Assembly (NCBI RefSeq): GCF_000013765.1
Contig: NC_007954.1
Coordinates: forward strand, 1,860,001 to 1,924,000
Origin: Shewanella denitrificans OS217
GTDB taxonomy: Bacteria > Pseudomonadota > Gammaproteobacteria > Enterobacterales > Shewanellaceae
Direction of reading: 5' to 3'
DNA length: 64,000 nucleotides
A program made the position numbers and the translations under genes. The notes under the pieces are model-generated. The model was not told where the DNA came from. It worked only from the letters and a program-made list of their open reading frames with translations, and did no database searches. Of this stretch, positions 9,028 through 17,176 are shown piece by piece (the stretch's first letter is position 1; each line of letters starts with the position of its first letter).

Positions 9028-9963
9028 TTGTCACGACAAGCAAAACATTTTGATACTCGTTTTACGTTATCGCTATTGCATCCCAAGCACTGGCCAACCT
9101 GGTTGGTGATAGGGCTATTATTTATTTTTGGTATCATGCCCGCTTGGCTCAGAGACCCTATCGCCAGAAGCTTAGCTAAGCTGGTTATGCGGGTAGCGAA
9201 GAAGCCACTCGCCGTGGCAAAAATCAATATCAGCCAATGCTTCCCTCACATGACTGAGGAGGAAGTCAATGCGCTCATTAAACTCAATGTGGATAATTTC
9301 GCTATCACCATACTCTCTCAGGCGGAGTTATTGTTTCGCGGTGATAAACATTTACGTCGCCGGGTTAAACTGCATGGCTTTGAACACGTTAAGCAGGCGA
9401 GGGAAGGCAAGCAGCCCATCATCTTCATCATGCCTCATGTGTGGCCCCTTGAATATGCCGGCCTTAGGCTTAACCATGAGATCCCCATGGTGACAATGGC
9501 CAAAGCCCACAGAAACCCCTTGTTTAACTGGTTTAGCAATAGATTACGCAGCACTCAAGAGGGCAGAGTTTATATGCGCGAAGCCGGTATTCGTGCCCTC
9601 TTATCTGAACTTAAACAAGACAACAGTTTCTTTTATTTGCCCGATGAAGACTTAGGGCCAGAGCAAAGTGTGTTCGCGCCATTCCTTGGCACCACTAAGG
9701 CGACCTTGCCTGTGGTGGGCCGCTTAGCCACCGCGGGCAATGCCCAAGTGCTGCCGGTGAAGATTGGTTACGATCAACAGGCGCGCCACTTTAATTTAAC
9801 CGTGATGCCCGCTATTGACCCTGAAACCATGAAGGGCAAAGATAACGAAGCACTGGCCTTAAACCAGGTGGTAGAGCAAGTTATCCTCGCTTACCCTGAG
9901 CAATATATGTGGTTCTTAAAACTGCTGAAGACTCGTCCACAAGGTGAGCCGGCATTGTACTGA
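9028..9963 (+). CDS. Lipid A biosynthesis acyltransferase (LpxL/LpxM family)
   Basis: 311 aa inner-membrane protein that adds a secondary acyl chain to Kdo2-lipid IVA or its lauroylated product. One N-terminal TM lies at about residues 24-41. The family catalytic H-X4-D/E motif is seen as PHVWPLE (His137, Glu142), and FFYLPDEDLG matches the second conserved block. The start is TTG at 9028: GAGG sits upstream at good spacing and a stop codon in frame just before it excludes earlier starts. The sequence does not tell lauroyl (LpxL) from myristoyl (LpxM) specificity. It stands alone downstream of the ihfA terminator, with mscS-like 10042 next on the same strand. Confidence 0.88.
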   Translation: MSRQAKHFDTRFTLSLLHPKHWPTWLVIGLLFIFGIMPAWLRDPIARSLAKLVMRVAKKPLAVAKINISQCFPHMTEEEVNALIKLNVDNFAITILSQAELLFRGDKHLRRRVKLHGFEHVKQAREGKQPIIFIMPHVWPLEYAGLRLNHEIPMVTMAKAHRNPLFNWFSNRLRSTQEGRVYMREAGIRALLSELKQDNSFFYLPDEDLGPEQSVFAPFLGTTKATLPVVGRLATAGNAQVLPVKIGYDQQARHFNLTVMPAIDPETMKGKDNEALALNQVVEQVILAYPEQYMWFLKLLKTRPQGEPALY

Positions 9964-10041
9964 TTTACTGTTGCAGTAAAAATGACAGTTGTCAGTTGAT
10001 AATAACAATAGCAATAACAACAAAGATAACAAGGATAAACA

Positions 10042-10965
10042 ATGAGCTTAGATTCGATATTAGAAGCATTGGCTTTTGTGGTGTACACCTATGACGGCCG
10101 CCCAATTACCTTACTACAAATCCTGCAGGTGCCTTTTTATATCTTAATGGCCTGGTTTATCGTGGGTCACATAGGCAAGTTAATCAAGCGAGGACTGCGG
10201 GCTCGTAATGTCAGTGCTGATGCTATCCACTTCTTTTCTCGGGTCTACTTAGTGCTGACTATAGCTATACTTGTGGTCACCAGCATGGAGATTTTAAATA
10301 TCCCCTTAACGGCCTTTGCCTTCGTGTCCGGTGCTATCGCCATTGGTGTGGGTTTTGGTGCCCAGAACATTATTAATAACTTTATCAGTGGTTGGATCTT
10401 GATGTGGGAGCGCCCCATACGCATTGGCGACTTTCTTGAAGTGGGTGATGCTCGCGGCGTGGTGGAAAGCATCAACACCCGTTCAACCTTAATTCGCCGC
10501 AATGATGGCGTGCACATGCTGGTGCCGAATAGTCAGTTACTGGAAAATACCGTCACCAACTGGACCTTAATCGATCAAAATGCCCGCTCATTTGTGCGTG
10601 TCGGTGTGGCTTATGGCTCAGATGCACTTCAGGTTCGTGAATTAATCTTTCAAGTGCTTAACGAGCGTGATGACATTTTAGAAATTCCGCCAGCCTCGGT
10701 ATTTTTTGAAGATTTTGGTGATAACGCGCTGATTTTCGATGCGGTGTTTTGGGTTAGCGCAGTATCAGAAACTGATATCCGTCGCCGTCGCAGTGAAATA
10801 CGTTTTCGCATGTATGAACTGTTTAATGAAAACAATATCTCCATAGCCTTCCCGCAGCGCGATGTGCATTTAGACGGTAACTTAACCATTACCAATGCAA
10901 GCCAAGCGACAGGGAACAATCAAACAGCCCCTCAACAAGCGGCTCAGCCTAAAGCGGATTTATGA
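10042..10965 (+). CDS. Small-conductance mechanosensitive ion channel (MscS family)
   Basis: 307 aa. Three hydrophobic segments are seen at about residues 25-43, 65-85 and 92-112, the last being the pore-lining helix with the Gly/Ala pattern GAIAIGVGFGAQNIINNFISG. The MscS beta domain follows (WERPIRIGDFLEVGDARGVVESI, then RNDGVHMLVPNSQLLENTVTNW) with an alpha/beta C-terminal vestibule. Such channels open under membrane tension to release solutes in hypo-osmotic shock. The Gln/Ala-rich C-terminal tail is divergent. The start ATG is preceded by AAGGATAAACA. A 78-base gap separates it from the acyltransferase and contains a small hairpin, TTTACTG-TTG-CAGTAAA, at 9964-9980. Confidence 0.93.
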   Translation: MSLDSILEALAFVVYTYDGRPITLLQILQVPFYILMAWFIVGHIGKLIKRGLRARNVSADAIHFFSRVYLVLTIAILVVTSMEILNIPLTAFAFVSGAIAIGVGFGAQNIINNFISGWILMWERPIRIGDFLEVGDARGVVESINTRSTLIRRNDGVHMLVPNSQLLENTVTNWTLIDQNARSFVRVGVAYGSDALQVRELIFQVLNERDDILEIPPASVFFEDFGDNALIFDAVFWVSAVSETDIRRRRSEIRFRMYELFNENNISIAFPQRDVHLDGNLTITNASQATGNNQTAPQQAAQPKADL

Positions 10966-11052
10966 TAGTCAGTGTTATTGTTAGTGCTAGTATCAGCGTG
11001 AATATGAACGCAAATGTGCTGCTATCAGGTCGGCATAGTGGTGGTAACCGTT

Positions 11053-11400
11053 ATGCGTAAAACCGATAAAAAATTAGAGGCGCAGCTTATTGACGCCCTG
11101 ACACTAGTGTGTGAGCAGGCTAAGACTCAATACCCAGGGTTTAGCTGGCTCACGCATAAGGTTAATTTCCAGCGTTTCCCAGACAGTTTGAGTCTAGTGT
11201 GCGTGTTTGATACGAATCAAGAGTTACGCGCCTTCAACGCGGACTCTCACGCTACCGCTGGGCTACAGGCTTTAGTGAAGCAGCAACTTGTGAGCGTAGG
11301 CATTAAACCCAATAAAGCCGTACCCCTGGTGTTTGACACAGAGGAAAACTGTCAGCACCAAGATAACGGCAGTTGGAGCAGAAGGCTTGAACGTCGTTGA
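11053..11400 (+). CDS. Small conserved protein of unknown function
   Basis: 115 aa from the ATG at 11053 (MRKTDKKLEAQLID). An in-frame ATG at 11014 would add 13 residues (MCCYQVGIVVVTV) that do not look conserved. It is soluble, with no signal peptide or TM segment. Proteins of this type in Shewanella-like genomes are sometimes labelled Fis-family regulators, but I see no helix-turn-helix, so I do not assign a DNA-binding role. The pattern (helical N-terminus, then FSWLTHKVNFQRFPDSLSLVCVFD) suggests a small alpha/beta fold. It is on the same strand 87 bases after the MscS gene and may be co-transcribed with it. Confidence 0.65.
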   Translation: MRKTDKKLEAQLIDALTLVCEQAKTQYPGFSWLTHKVNFQRFPDSLSLVCVFDTNQELRAFNADSHATAGLQALVKQQLVSVGIKPNKAVPLVFDTEENCQHQDNGSWSRRLERR

Positions 11401-11767
11401 AAATCAGCCTTTGTTAACTCGACATTGCCCAAATTTGACCATGGGTGCCACCTGTGAGTGAGGTGTTAGTCCAAGGCTTAATGCGGGTATATTGAAGGCC
11501 TCTGAGCGCTTGACTCACCCGGTGCAGAATTATGAACACCCTCGTTTGACACTATGCAATCTACTTTCGAGGTTACCTCTGGCCCTGATGGATATGTGCT
11601 TCTACTTTCCTTATCATCCTTACGGCTTTTTTAGAGTCTATGCCGAAAAAGTTTTAAGCAGTTCAGGATTGAATCTGAATGAAATTTAAACACTCATGTG
11701 GTTGCCCTGGTTGTTTAATAATATCAACCTATATTGTTTATTGATTAGTCTTGCATCAAAGACAAAT
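11401..11767. other. Intergenic region, no supported gene
   Basis: 367 bases. A 65-codon frame at 11492-11689 lacks a ribosome-binding site and any recognisable pattern. This stretch marks the boundary between backbone genes and the accessory patch that runs to about 14.9 kb. Confidence 0.4.
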
Positions 11768-12652
11768 TTAATGGCAGTTTTTAACTAACGTTTCCAAGTT
11801 TTCCCAATAATCACTAAATGCATTTCGATCTGTTTTGTATGAACCAATTGCTGAAGAACGAATACTTTCATAAGGTGATTTTTTTGCTAAAAAGAAATTA
11901 TAATCATCAATATTGTTTACTTGGTAATTATTCAAATCGAGTCTCTTGAAATCTATCTCATCACCGTATCTTGCTGATTTTCTTGACTCAAGGACTCTGC
12001 CTGAATCACCAATTACATCGGTAGCATAGTTATAAATAACTTTTAACTTGCAATCACCATACTTAACACTTTCCCAAACCTTACGTTCTTTTATAACAAC
12101 TCTACAATATCCATCCTCCCAAAGAACCTCTCTCTTTTTATAATGTTCACAGTCGATCTCTTTGCCATCAGCAGACGAACTTGATGAACTATAAATTCCA
12201 TATCCAAAAACAGTATCATTTAAAGTTCCCCCAACATTTGTTAGTTCTAAAATAGATTGAGCTGCATGATTGATTTTTATACTTTTAACGGCGCCAGCAC
12301 CATTAACTTCAGTAGAGTCATACACGCCTTTATCTAGGTATGCGCCATTGTAAATATCACTCGATGAAACACGAGCTTCACCAGTAATAATGGATGCACC
12401 ATTAATAACTGTTCGACCTTTAATGACAGCACTTCCGCATACTTTAGAGTCTTGTGAAATAAATGTACTTTCGATGACATAGGCTCCTGGACCAACGCAC
12501 CCACCATCCCTTGGGTTTCTATCACGATCATTTACCCATATATAACCTTTTTCACCTTCGCAATCACATGATGCAGCAAATCCAAATGACAAAGAAGTTT
12601 TAAAAATACTAATTAAAACAACCGAGGAAAGAATATTTTTAAAATTTTTCAC
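11768..12652 (-). CDS. Secreted protein with hexapeptide-like repeats, unknown function
   Basis: I do not recognise a named family. From the GTG at 12652 (AAGG about 10 bases upstream) it gives 294 aa starting MKNFKNILSS, a clean signal peptide ending near GFAAS-CD. A TTG at 12700 would add 16 residues and a poorer N-terminus. Residues about 55-160 are a string of short repeats of the form hydrophobic-x-G/S-x-A/V (GSAVIKGRTVINGASIITGEARVSS and similar), as in left-handed beta-helix or bactofilin-like folds. A Cys-containing C-terminal region follows (SADGKEIDCEHYKKREVLWE). It is much more AT-rich than its neighbours and sits next to transposase sequences, which suggests acquisition by transfer. 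Confidence 0.6.
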   Translation of the reverse strand: MKNFKNILSSVVLISIFKTSLSFGFAASCDCEGEKGYIWVNDRDRNPRDGGCVGPGAYVIESTFISQDSKVCGSAVIKGRTVINGASIITGEARVSSSDIYNGAYLDKGVYDSTEVNGAGAVKSIKINHAAQSILELTNVGGTLNDTVFGYGIYSSSSSSADGKEIDCEHYKKREVLWEDGYCRVVIKERKVWESVKYGDCKLKVIYNYATDVIGDSGRVLESRKSARYGDEIDFKRLDLNNYQVNNIDDYNFFLAKKSPYESIRSSAIGSYKTDRNAFSDYWENLETLVKNCH

Positions 12653-13078
12653 AACTAAAGCTACCTTTTTAATAAGATGGAATTGATTAAACAAGTTCAA
12701 CTCGGGATAAAAACTGAACTAATCGCCCTCTTTAGTGATCAGTTCTTTCGACTAAGAAGGAACCAATCACGCAGAGGGCTTATGGATAATTTAGTGGATG
12801 TATTTTGTGATGTCGATGATTTTTGTGCTGTATTTATGCCTCAATGAAGATGAATCTGGCCAGCCATTATAAAATAATAACATAATGCACTTTCGATATG
12901 CGCTCAAGAAGGATTAAGGAGCTTCACTGCTAGAAGATCAATATGAGATGAATTTGAAGGAGCTAATTGATTAAATGCACTGATTTCATTAAGAAATAGT
13001 GATTTCAAGCCGAAATGTGCCAACCCATTGGATTGTTAGGGTGACTGGGAATGAATTGTTATTAAAAGAAGTTTAAGA
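12653..13078. other. Intergenic part of the accessory patch
   Basis: 426 bases with no supported gene. It contains the long imperfect hairpin at 12725-12779; otherwise AT-rich unassigned sequence lies between the secreted-protein gene and the transposase remnant. Confidence 0.4.
12725..12779. repeat. REP-like long imperfect hairpin
   Basis: The arms GCCCTCTTTAGTGATCAGTTC... and ...GAACCAATCACGCAGAGGGC pair over about 24 positions with a few mismatches around the loop CGACTAA. Size and shape fit a repetitive extragenic palindrome. It lies about 300 bases from a decayed copy and 760 bases from an intact copy of a REP-associated transposase. No second copy was found in this window. Confidence 0.6.
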
Positions 13079-13427
13079 TTAACCCGCTTTTAAGTGCTGA
13101 CAACAACTCGAGAAGTGTCGTCGGCGTTTTTCTAGATGTTCACAATAGTTTGTGAGTTCTTGTAGTGTGCCCACAGGGCCATGAAATAGCGCCCCGCTTG
13201 TCGTCGCGAATAATGCGTCCGGTATCATTAACCAGTTCAAGATAATCTTTCAATGCAAACGCGATACCTTTGGGCTGATGTTGACGTTCATTACCAATGT
13301 TTAAATTGCCAGCCATTGTTAAACGGAACTGGCAGTTTTTGTTAATATTCTGAACAATATGCTCATATAAACGCGTTTAATCTAAGTCAGTGGTGTCAGT
13401 TAAGTTTTTGCGGCTAAAACCCGCGTG
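13079..13427 (-). pseudogene. Decayed REP-associated tyrosine transposase, 3' portion
   Basis: The minus strand encodes fragments clearly homologous to the C-terminal third of the intact transposase next to it: GNERQHQPKGIAFALKDYLE, then LVNDTGRIIRDDKRG, then after a frame change LFHGPVGTLQELTNYCEHLE and KRRRHF. The stop is at 13079-13081. Relative to the intact copy, about 30 codons between DKRG and the GPVGTLQEL block are deleted and the frame is shifted. Further upstream, DTTDLD-stop-TRLYEH shows an in-frame stop, and the 5' two-thirds is missing. The upstream part differs from the neighbour (RLYEHIVQN), so this is a related but separate element, not a simple duplicate. Confidence 0.85.
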
Positions 13428-13535
13428 GTTTGATGATATGAGCTGAATAAATCTAACACTCAAGCATGACAGCTCGTCCATCGAAGGATGATGAAGTATT
13501 TTGTGTGCAGTTAGTGACATAACAATGCAAAGTGC

Positions 13536-14513
13536 TTAACTTGCTGCTATATACTGGCAAGCGTGGCAGTAATGCCGCCTTCGTTTTTCAAGGTGTTCAC
13601 AATATGTGGTGAGTTCTTGCAATGTGCCTACTGGGCCTTTGAATAACTTGCCAAATTCATTGATGATTTTAAGCCAGTTATCAGCAGGAATATTGAGTCG
13701 ATTCAAGATGCTGTGACTGTTAGGGCTGATACTGCCTCTTTTATCATTTCGGATTGTTTTTCCCGTATCTTCAACCAATTGCAGATAGTCTTTCAGATGA
13801 AATGTGAGCCCTTTTGGCATGTCTTTACGCTCATTGCCCACAAAAGGCAGCAGTGCTTTGGGTTGAGTGCCATTTAAGGCGGCCGTGATCCTGCGTTTAA
13901 TGCTGGTAAAGTCTGAGGTTTCAGGGGTTTTGGCTATCTTTGAGCGGATGGGATTGAGGTCAACATACACCATGCAGGCAAGTACAGCGGCTTCATCGAG
14001 TAACGCTTGAGATTTAAACCGCCCTTCCCAGAAACGCCCTGTGCATTCATCTTCTTCATTGGCTCTGCGGGCGATAGGCTCATTTAAGGCTCGCATAAAC
14101 CAGGAAATATCGCTTAAACGGCTGCGATACAGGGCAATGGTGTGGGTAAGCTCTAGCACTTCATAATCTTCAAGGGTTTCACCCTTGGCAAATTTTTTAG
14201 TAATATCAGTGCCTTTAAACAGCAGATGCCACTGGTTTATCACTTCAATACCTGTCCAGCGATTGGCTTGATAAATGTCGATACTCAGCACCACATGCAA
14301 ATGGTTGCTCATCACGGCATAAGCCGCAACGTCGATGGCAAATACTTCTGTCAATTTAAGCAATTGAGCTTCAACCCAACCCCGTCTGTGGTCATAGTTT
14401 TTGCCAGAGAATTTATCATCGCCGCAGAGATAGGCTCTTCTGACTACGCGGCTGCAACAATGGTACATGGGAGTATCTTCTACACTCACCTGACTTCTTC
14501 TAGGGCGCGGCAT
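13536..14513 (-). CDS. REP-associated tyrosine transposase (IS200-like Y1 family)
   Basis: 325 aa, apparently intact. It has the HUH metal-binding motif as NHLHVVLS (His71, His73) and the likely nucleophile Tyr184 in the MVYVDLNPIR block, which is characteristic of the RAYT branch of Y1 transposases. Such enzymes process single-stranded REP hairpins and are usually single-copy domesticated genes, not self-mobile elements. The C-terminal end (GPVGTLQELTTYCEHLEKRR) is shared with the decayed copy just downstream. The start MPRPRRSQV at 14513 fits the family, which begins with a short basic segment. No flanking IS ends were identified. Confidence 0.9.
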   Translation of the reverse strand: MPRPRRSQVSVEDTPMYHCCSRVVRRAYLCGDDKFSGKNYDHRRGWVEAQLLKLTEVFAIDVAAYAVMSNHLHVVLSIDIYQANRWTGIEVINQWHLLFKGTDITKKFAKGETLEDYEVLELTHTIALYRSRLSDISWFMRALNEPIARRANEEDECTGRFWEGRFKSQALLDEAAVLACMVYVDLNPIRSKIAKTPETSDFTSIKRRITAALNGTQPKALLPFVGNERKDMPKGLTFHLKDYLQLVEDTGKTIRNDKRGSISPNSHSILNRLNIPADNWLKIINEFGKLFKGPVGTLQELTTYCEHLEKRRRHYCHACQYIAAS

Positions 14514-14750
14514 AAGCTCACCTTCGTTAATGTCTGTCCAGAGTGTAAGAGTAGTTCAAAAGCTAGTAAGCTTCCATGAAGGTGGATGGCACCATTAATC
14601 CCTTTTAGGAGATGAAGCTAAATCATATTAGGGCAAAAAAGTGTCTGAATTTAATCCTTCTGCACATACGGAAATATGCATGTTGTAGATCTATATGGCA
14701 ACTCTGATACTAATGGAGGGGGGACAAAATGGCTCGAGTCTATCTCTTGA

Positions 14751-14820
14751 ATGAGGCAGCAGGGATGCTGCGCCCGAGCCCACAGGGATGTGTTGACGGC
14801 GTCACTCGGGACGTTAGTCC
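14751..14820. repeat. Multi-stem GC-rich extragenic repeat element
   Basis: A GC-rich island in AT-rich surroundings. The stem GCAGC-AGGGAT-GCTGC (14756-14771) is followed by CCCGAG (14773-14778) pairing with CTCGGG (14805-14810), enclosing a CACAGGGATGTG stem and GAC-GGC-GTC. A partly overlapping GGAC-GTTA-GTCC (14809-14820) follows. The CCACAGGGATG...GACGGCGTC phrase resembles extragenic repeats I associate with gammaproteobacteria, from memory only. Confidence 0.55.
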
Positions 14821-14938
14821 AATGGCCGAGTTCACCTTTCTATTTACAGGTATATTTATCCCAGCATTTTAAACGAACAGAGGGTTAAAAGTGAGTTGTG
14901 GCATTTTTGAGAACGACGCTATGTAATAGCAAATCTTT

Positions 14939-14980
14939 GAGCCCTTTCACGCTCCTTTTTTAACAAATGGGAAAGGGCTC
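14939..14980 (-). terminator. Possible terminator of the his operon
   Basis: GAGCCCTTTC and GAAAGGGCTC form a perfect 10-bp stem around a 22-base loop, 14 bases beyond the hisIE stop. No clear T-run follows on the minus strand, so termination may be weak or Rho-assisted. Confidence 0.5.
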
Positions 14981-14993
14981 ATGTTTATCTGAC

Positions 14994-15629
14994 CTATGCC
15001 TTGGTTTTTAAGTGCCTTTGCATTAAATTTTTGGTGACAAGCTCCATGGATAGATTTTGATCTTCAAGTAGCACCAATAAGTGATACATGAGATCTGATG
15101 CTTCATTCACCAGCTCTTCTTTGTCGTGTGTCGCGGCGGCAAGGGCGGTTTCTAAGCCTTCTTCACCGACTTTTTGCGCAATTCGTTTAGTGCCAGCCTT
15201 AAACAAGGATGCGGTATAGCTTGAGTCGGCATCTTGGCCTTTACGGGAGATAATCAAATGAGTGAGATTATCCATAAACGTATGGGCGTTGCCATCAAGC
15301 CAGCAACTTATCGTGCCCTTGTGGCAGGTTGGGCCATTAGGAATAACTTGCACCAGTAAGCTGTCGCTATCACAGTCTTTGTCGATAGCTATGAGTTCAA
15401 GGGTATTACCTGAGGTTTCACCTTTGGTCCACAGCCGCTGTTTTGAGCGGCTAAAAAAGGTCACTTGTTTAGTGGCTAAGGTTTTCTCGAGCGCCGCTTT
15501 ATCCATGTAACCTAGCATCAATACTTTGCCAGTTAAGTGGTGCTGTACTATTGCAGGTATTAGACCCGAAGTCGCACCTTGTTGCTTGTTCCAGTCCACG
15601 CTTGTGCTATCAAATGTTATGTCTGTCAT
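14994..15629 (-). CDS. hisI: Bifunctional phosphoribosyl-AMP cyclohydrolase / phosphoribosyl-ATP pyrophosphatase
   Basis: 211 aa. Catalyses steps 2 and 3 of histidine synthesis. The N-terminal cyclohydrolase domain (about residues 20-110) has GYMDKAALEKTL, FFSRSKQRLWTKGETSGN and a CHKGTISCW zinc-ligand block; the C-terminal MazG-like pyrophosphatase domain (about 115-211) has VGEEGLETALAA. I chose the ATG at 15629 because AGAGAG lies just upstream and the protein then has normal length; an ATG at 15653 would add eight residues. Last gene of the his operon, 39 bases after hisF. Confidence 0.97.
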   Translation of the reverse strand: MTDITFDSTSVDWNKQQGATSGLIPAIVQHHLTGKVLMLGYMDKAALEKTLATKQVTFFSRSKQRLWTKGETSGNTLELIAIDKDCDSDSLLVQVIPNGPTCHKGTISCWLDGNAHTFMDNLTHLIISRKGQDADSSYTASLFKAGTKRIAQKVGEEGLETALAAATHDKEELVNEASDLMYHLLVLLEDQNLSMELVTKNLMQRHLKTKA

Positions 15630-15668
15630 GGTTGCTCTCTTAGGGTGAAGCATAATTAGGGTAGTAGC

Positions 15669-16442
15669 TTATAAACGGATCGCGATGTTATTGGCGTGCA
15701 GGTATTGCTTGAGCTCACCAATATCAATAATGCCTTTATGAAACACACTGGCGGCAAGGGCTGCATCGACCTTGGCTTGTTCGAACACATCTTTAAAGTG
15801 CGCCATGGTGCCTGCACCGCCTGAGGCAATGAGCGGGACATCGCAAATGGATCGCACCATACTGAGCTGTTTGATATCATAGCCACCGCGTACACCATCT
15901 TGATTCATGACGTTTAATACTATCTCGCCGCAACCGCGTTTTTGCACTTCTTCGACCCAATCTTGGGTATACCATTGGGTGTCCTTGGTGGCAGCTTCAT
16001 CACCAGTGAACTGCTTCACTTTATAGCTATTGGAGGCAGCATCAAAAAAGGAGTCAATGCCAATCACTATGCACTGACGGCCAAATTCATCTTGTAGGCG
16101 CGATATTAAATCGGGGTCCGTCAATGCTGGCGAGTTAATGGAAATTTTATCGGCGCCAAAGGCGAGCTTTTCCCGTGCTTGCGCTAGGGTTTTAATCCCG
16201 CCCGCAACACAGAAGGGGATATCAATTTGCTCTGCAACCCGGCTCACCCAAGATTTATCGATAACCTTGCCATGGGCACTGGCACTGATGTCGTAAAACA
16301 CAAGTTCATCGGCGCCTTCAATGGCATAACGGGCGGCTAGAGGCACTATGTCGCCGACAATTGCGTGATTGCGAAACTGCACCCCTTTAACGACTTTGCC
16401 ATCTTTTACGTCAAGACAGGGGACTATGCGTTTGGCCAGCAT
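15669..16442 (-). CDS. hisF: Imidazole glycerol phosphate synthase subunit HisF
   Basis: 257 aa (beta/alpha)8 cyclase subunit. With HisH it converts PRFAR and glutamine-derived ammonia to imidazole glycerol phosphate and AICAR. The start MLAKRIVPCLDVKDGKVVKG, with the catalytic Asp in CLDVKDG, the second catalytic Asp in LNVMNQDGVRGGYD, and the phosphate-binding AGGIKTL and SGGAGTM loops are all present. It overlaps the hisA end by 19 bases, which implies translational coupling. Confidence 0.98.
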   Translation of the reverse strand: MLAKRIVPCLDVKDGKVVKGVQFRNHAIVGDIVPLAARYAIEGADELVFYDISASAHGKVIDKSWVSRVAEQIDIPFCVAGGIKTLAQAREKLAFGADKISINSPALTDPDLISRLQDEFGRQCIVIGIDSFFDAASNSYKVKQFTGDEAATKDTQWYTQDWVEEVQKRGCGEIVLNVMNQDGVRGGYDIKQLSMVRSICDVPLIASGGAGTMAHFKDVFEQAKVDAALAASVFHKGIIDIGELKQYLHANNIAIRL

Positions 16443-17176
16443 TGTATTGCCTCCTCTACTGTAAATTGATTAATGAGCAGGGCTTTACCGATAATGATCC
16501 CAGCGGCTTTACTGTCCTTTACCGCGCTTACATCATCAAGGGTTGCAATGCCCCCTGAGGCTTGCCACAGAATAGTTGGGTAAGCGGCTGCAAGTTCGGT
16601 GTAGAGCGCGGTATTGGCGCCCGTTAAGGTGCCATCACGGCTAATGTCAGTCACTAACGCATGTTTTAGGGCTGTTTGTTTACTGCCTGGGCGTTCAAAC
16701 TCGGCCACCAAGGATTCAAGTGTTTTACCGCCTGCGGACTGCCAACCCGATACCGCGACAATTTTTTCGCCGTTCGCGTTAATGTTGACGTCAAGGGCTA
16801 AACATATTGCATCACTGCCGTATTTGTTAAGCCAGCTTTTCACAAGCTCAGGCTCTTTAACGGCTAAAGAGCCGATCACCACCCGCTTAACGCCAATGGC
16901 TAATAATTCGGTAACTTGCTGTTCACTTCGAATACCGCCGCCCACTTGAATGTCCACATCAAGGCCTGCGACTAGCTCACTTATCAACTTAATTTGACGC
17001 TGGTTTGGATCTTTAGCGCCGGTTAAGTCGACAATGTGCAGCAGTTTTGCCCCTTGGTCTTGGTAAGACTTAAGCTGTGCCAGCGGGCTTAAATCAAAGG
17101 TGGTCTGTTTGTCGTAATCACCTTGGTATAAACGCACCACTTGGCCGTCAATGAGATCAATGGCTGGAATAATCAT
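16424..17176 (-). CDS. hisA: ProFAR isomerase HisA
   Basis: 250 aa (beta/alpha)8 barrel, a paralogue of HisF that isomerises ProFAR to PRFAR. The start MIIPAIDLIDGQVVRLYQGDY has the catalytic Asp in PAIDLIDG; VGGGIRS and ASGGIATLDD are the two phosphate-binding loops, and DISRDGTLTGAN carries the second catalytic Asp. The start codon overlaps the hisH stop (ATGA-type overlap at 17173-17176). Confidence 0.98.
   Translation of the reverse strand: MIIPAIDLIDGQVVRLYQGDYDKQTTFDLSPLAQLKSYQDQGAKLLHIVDLTGAKDPNQRQIKLISELVAGLDVDIQVGGGIRSEQQVTELLAIGVKRVVIGSLAVKEPELVKSWLNKYGSDAICLALDVNINANGEKIVAVSGWQSAGGKTLESLVAEFERPGSKQTALKHALVTDISRDGTLTGANTALYTELAAAYPTILWQASGGIATLDDVSAVKDSKAAGIIIGKALLINQFTVEEAIQCWPNA

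Larger units (their letters stand above)
14514..14993. other. Intergenic region between transposase and histidine operon end
   Basis: 480 bases with no supported gene. It contains the multi-stem element at 14751-14820 and the hairpin at 14939-14980. Confidence 0.4.

Noticed and set aside
11492..11689. 65-codon frame in the gap before the accessory patch
   Set aside because: No ribosome-binding site, no recognisable pattern, and no support from neighbours.
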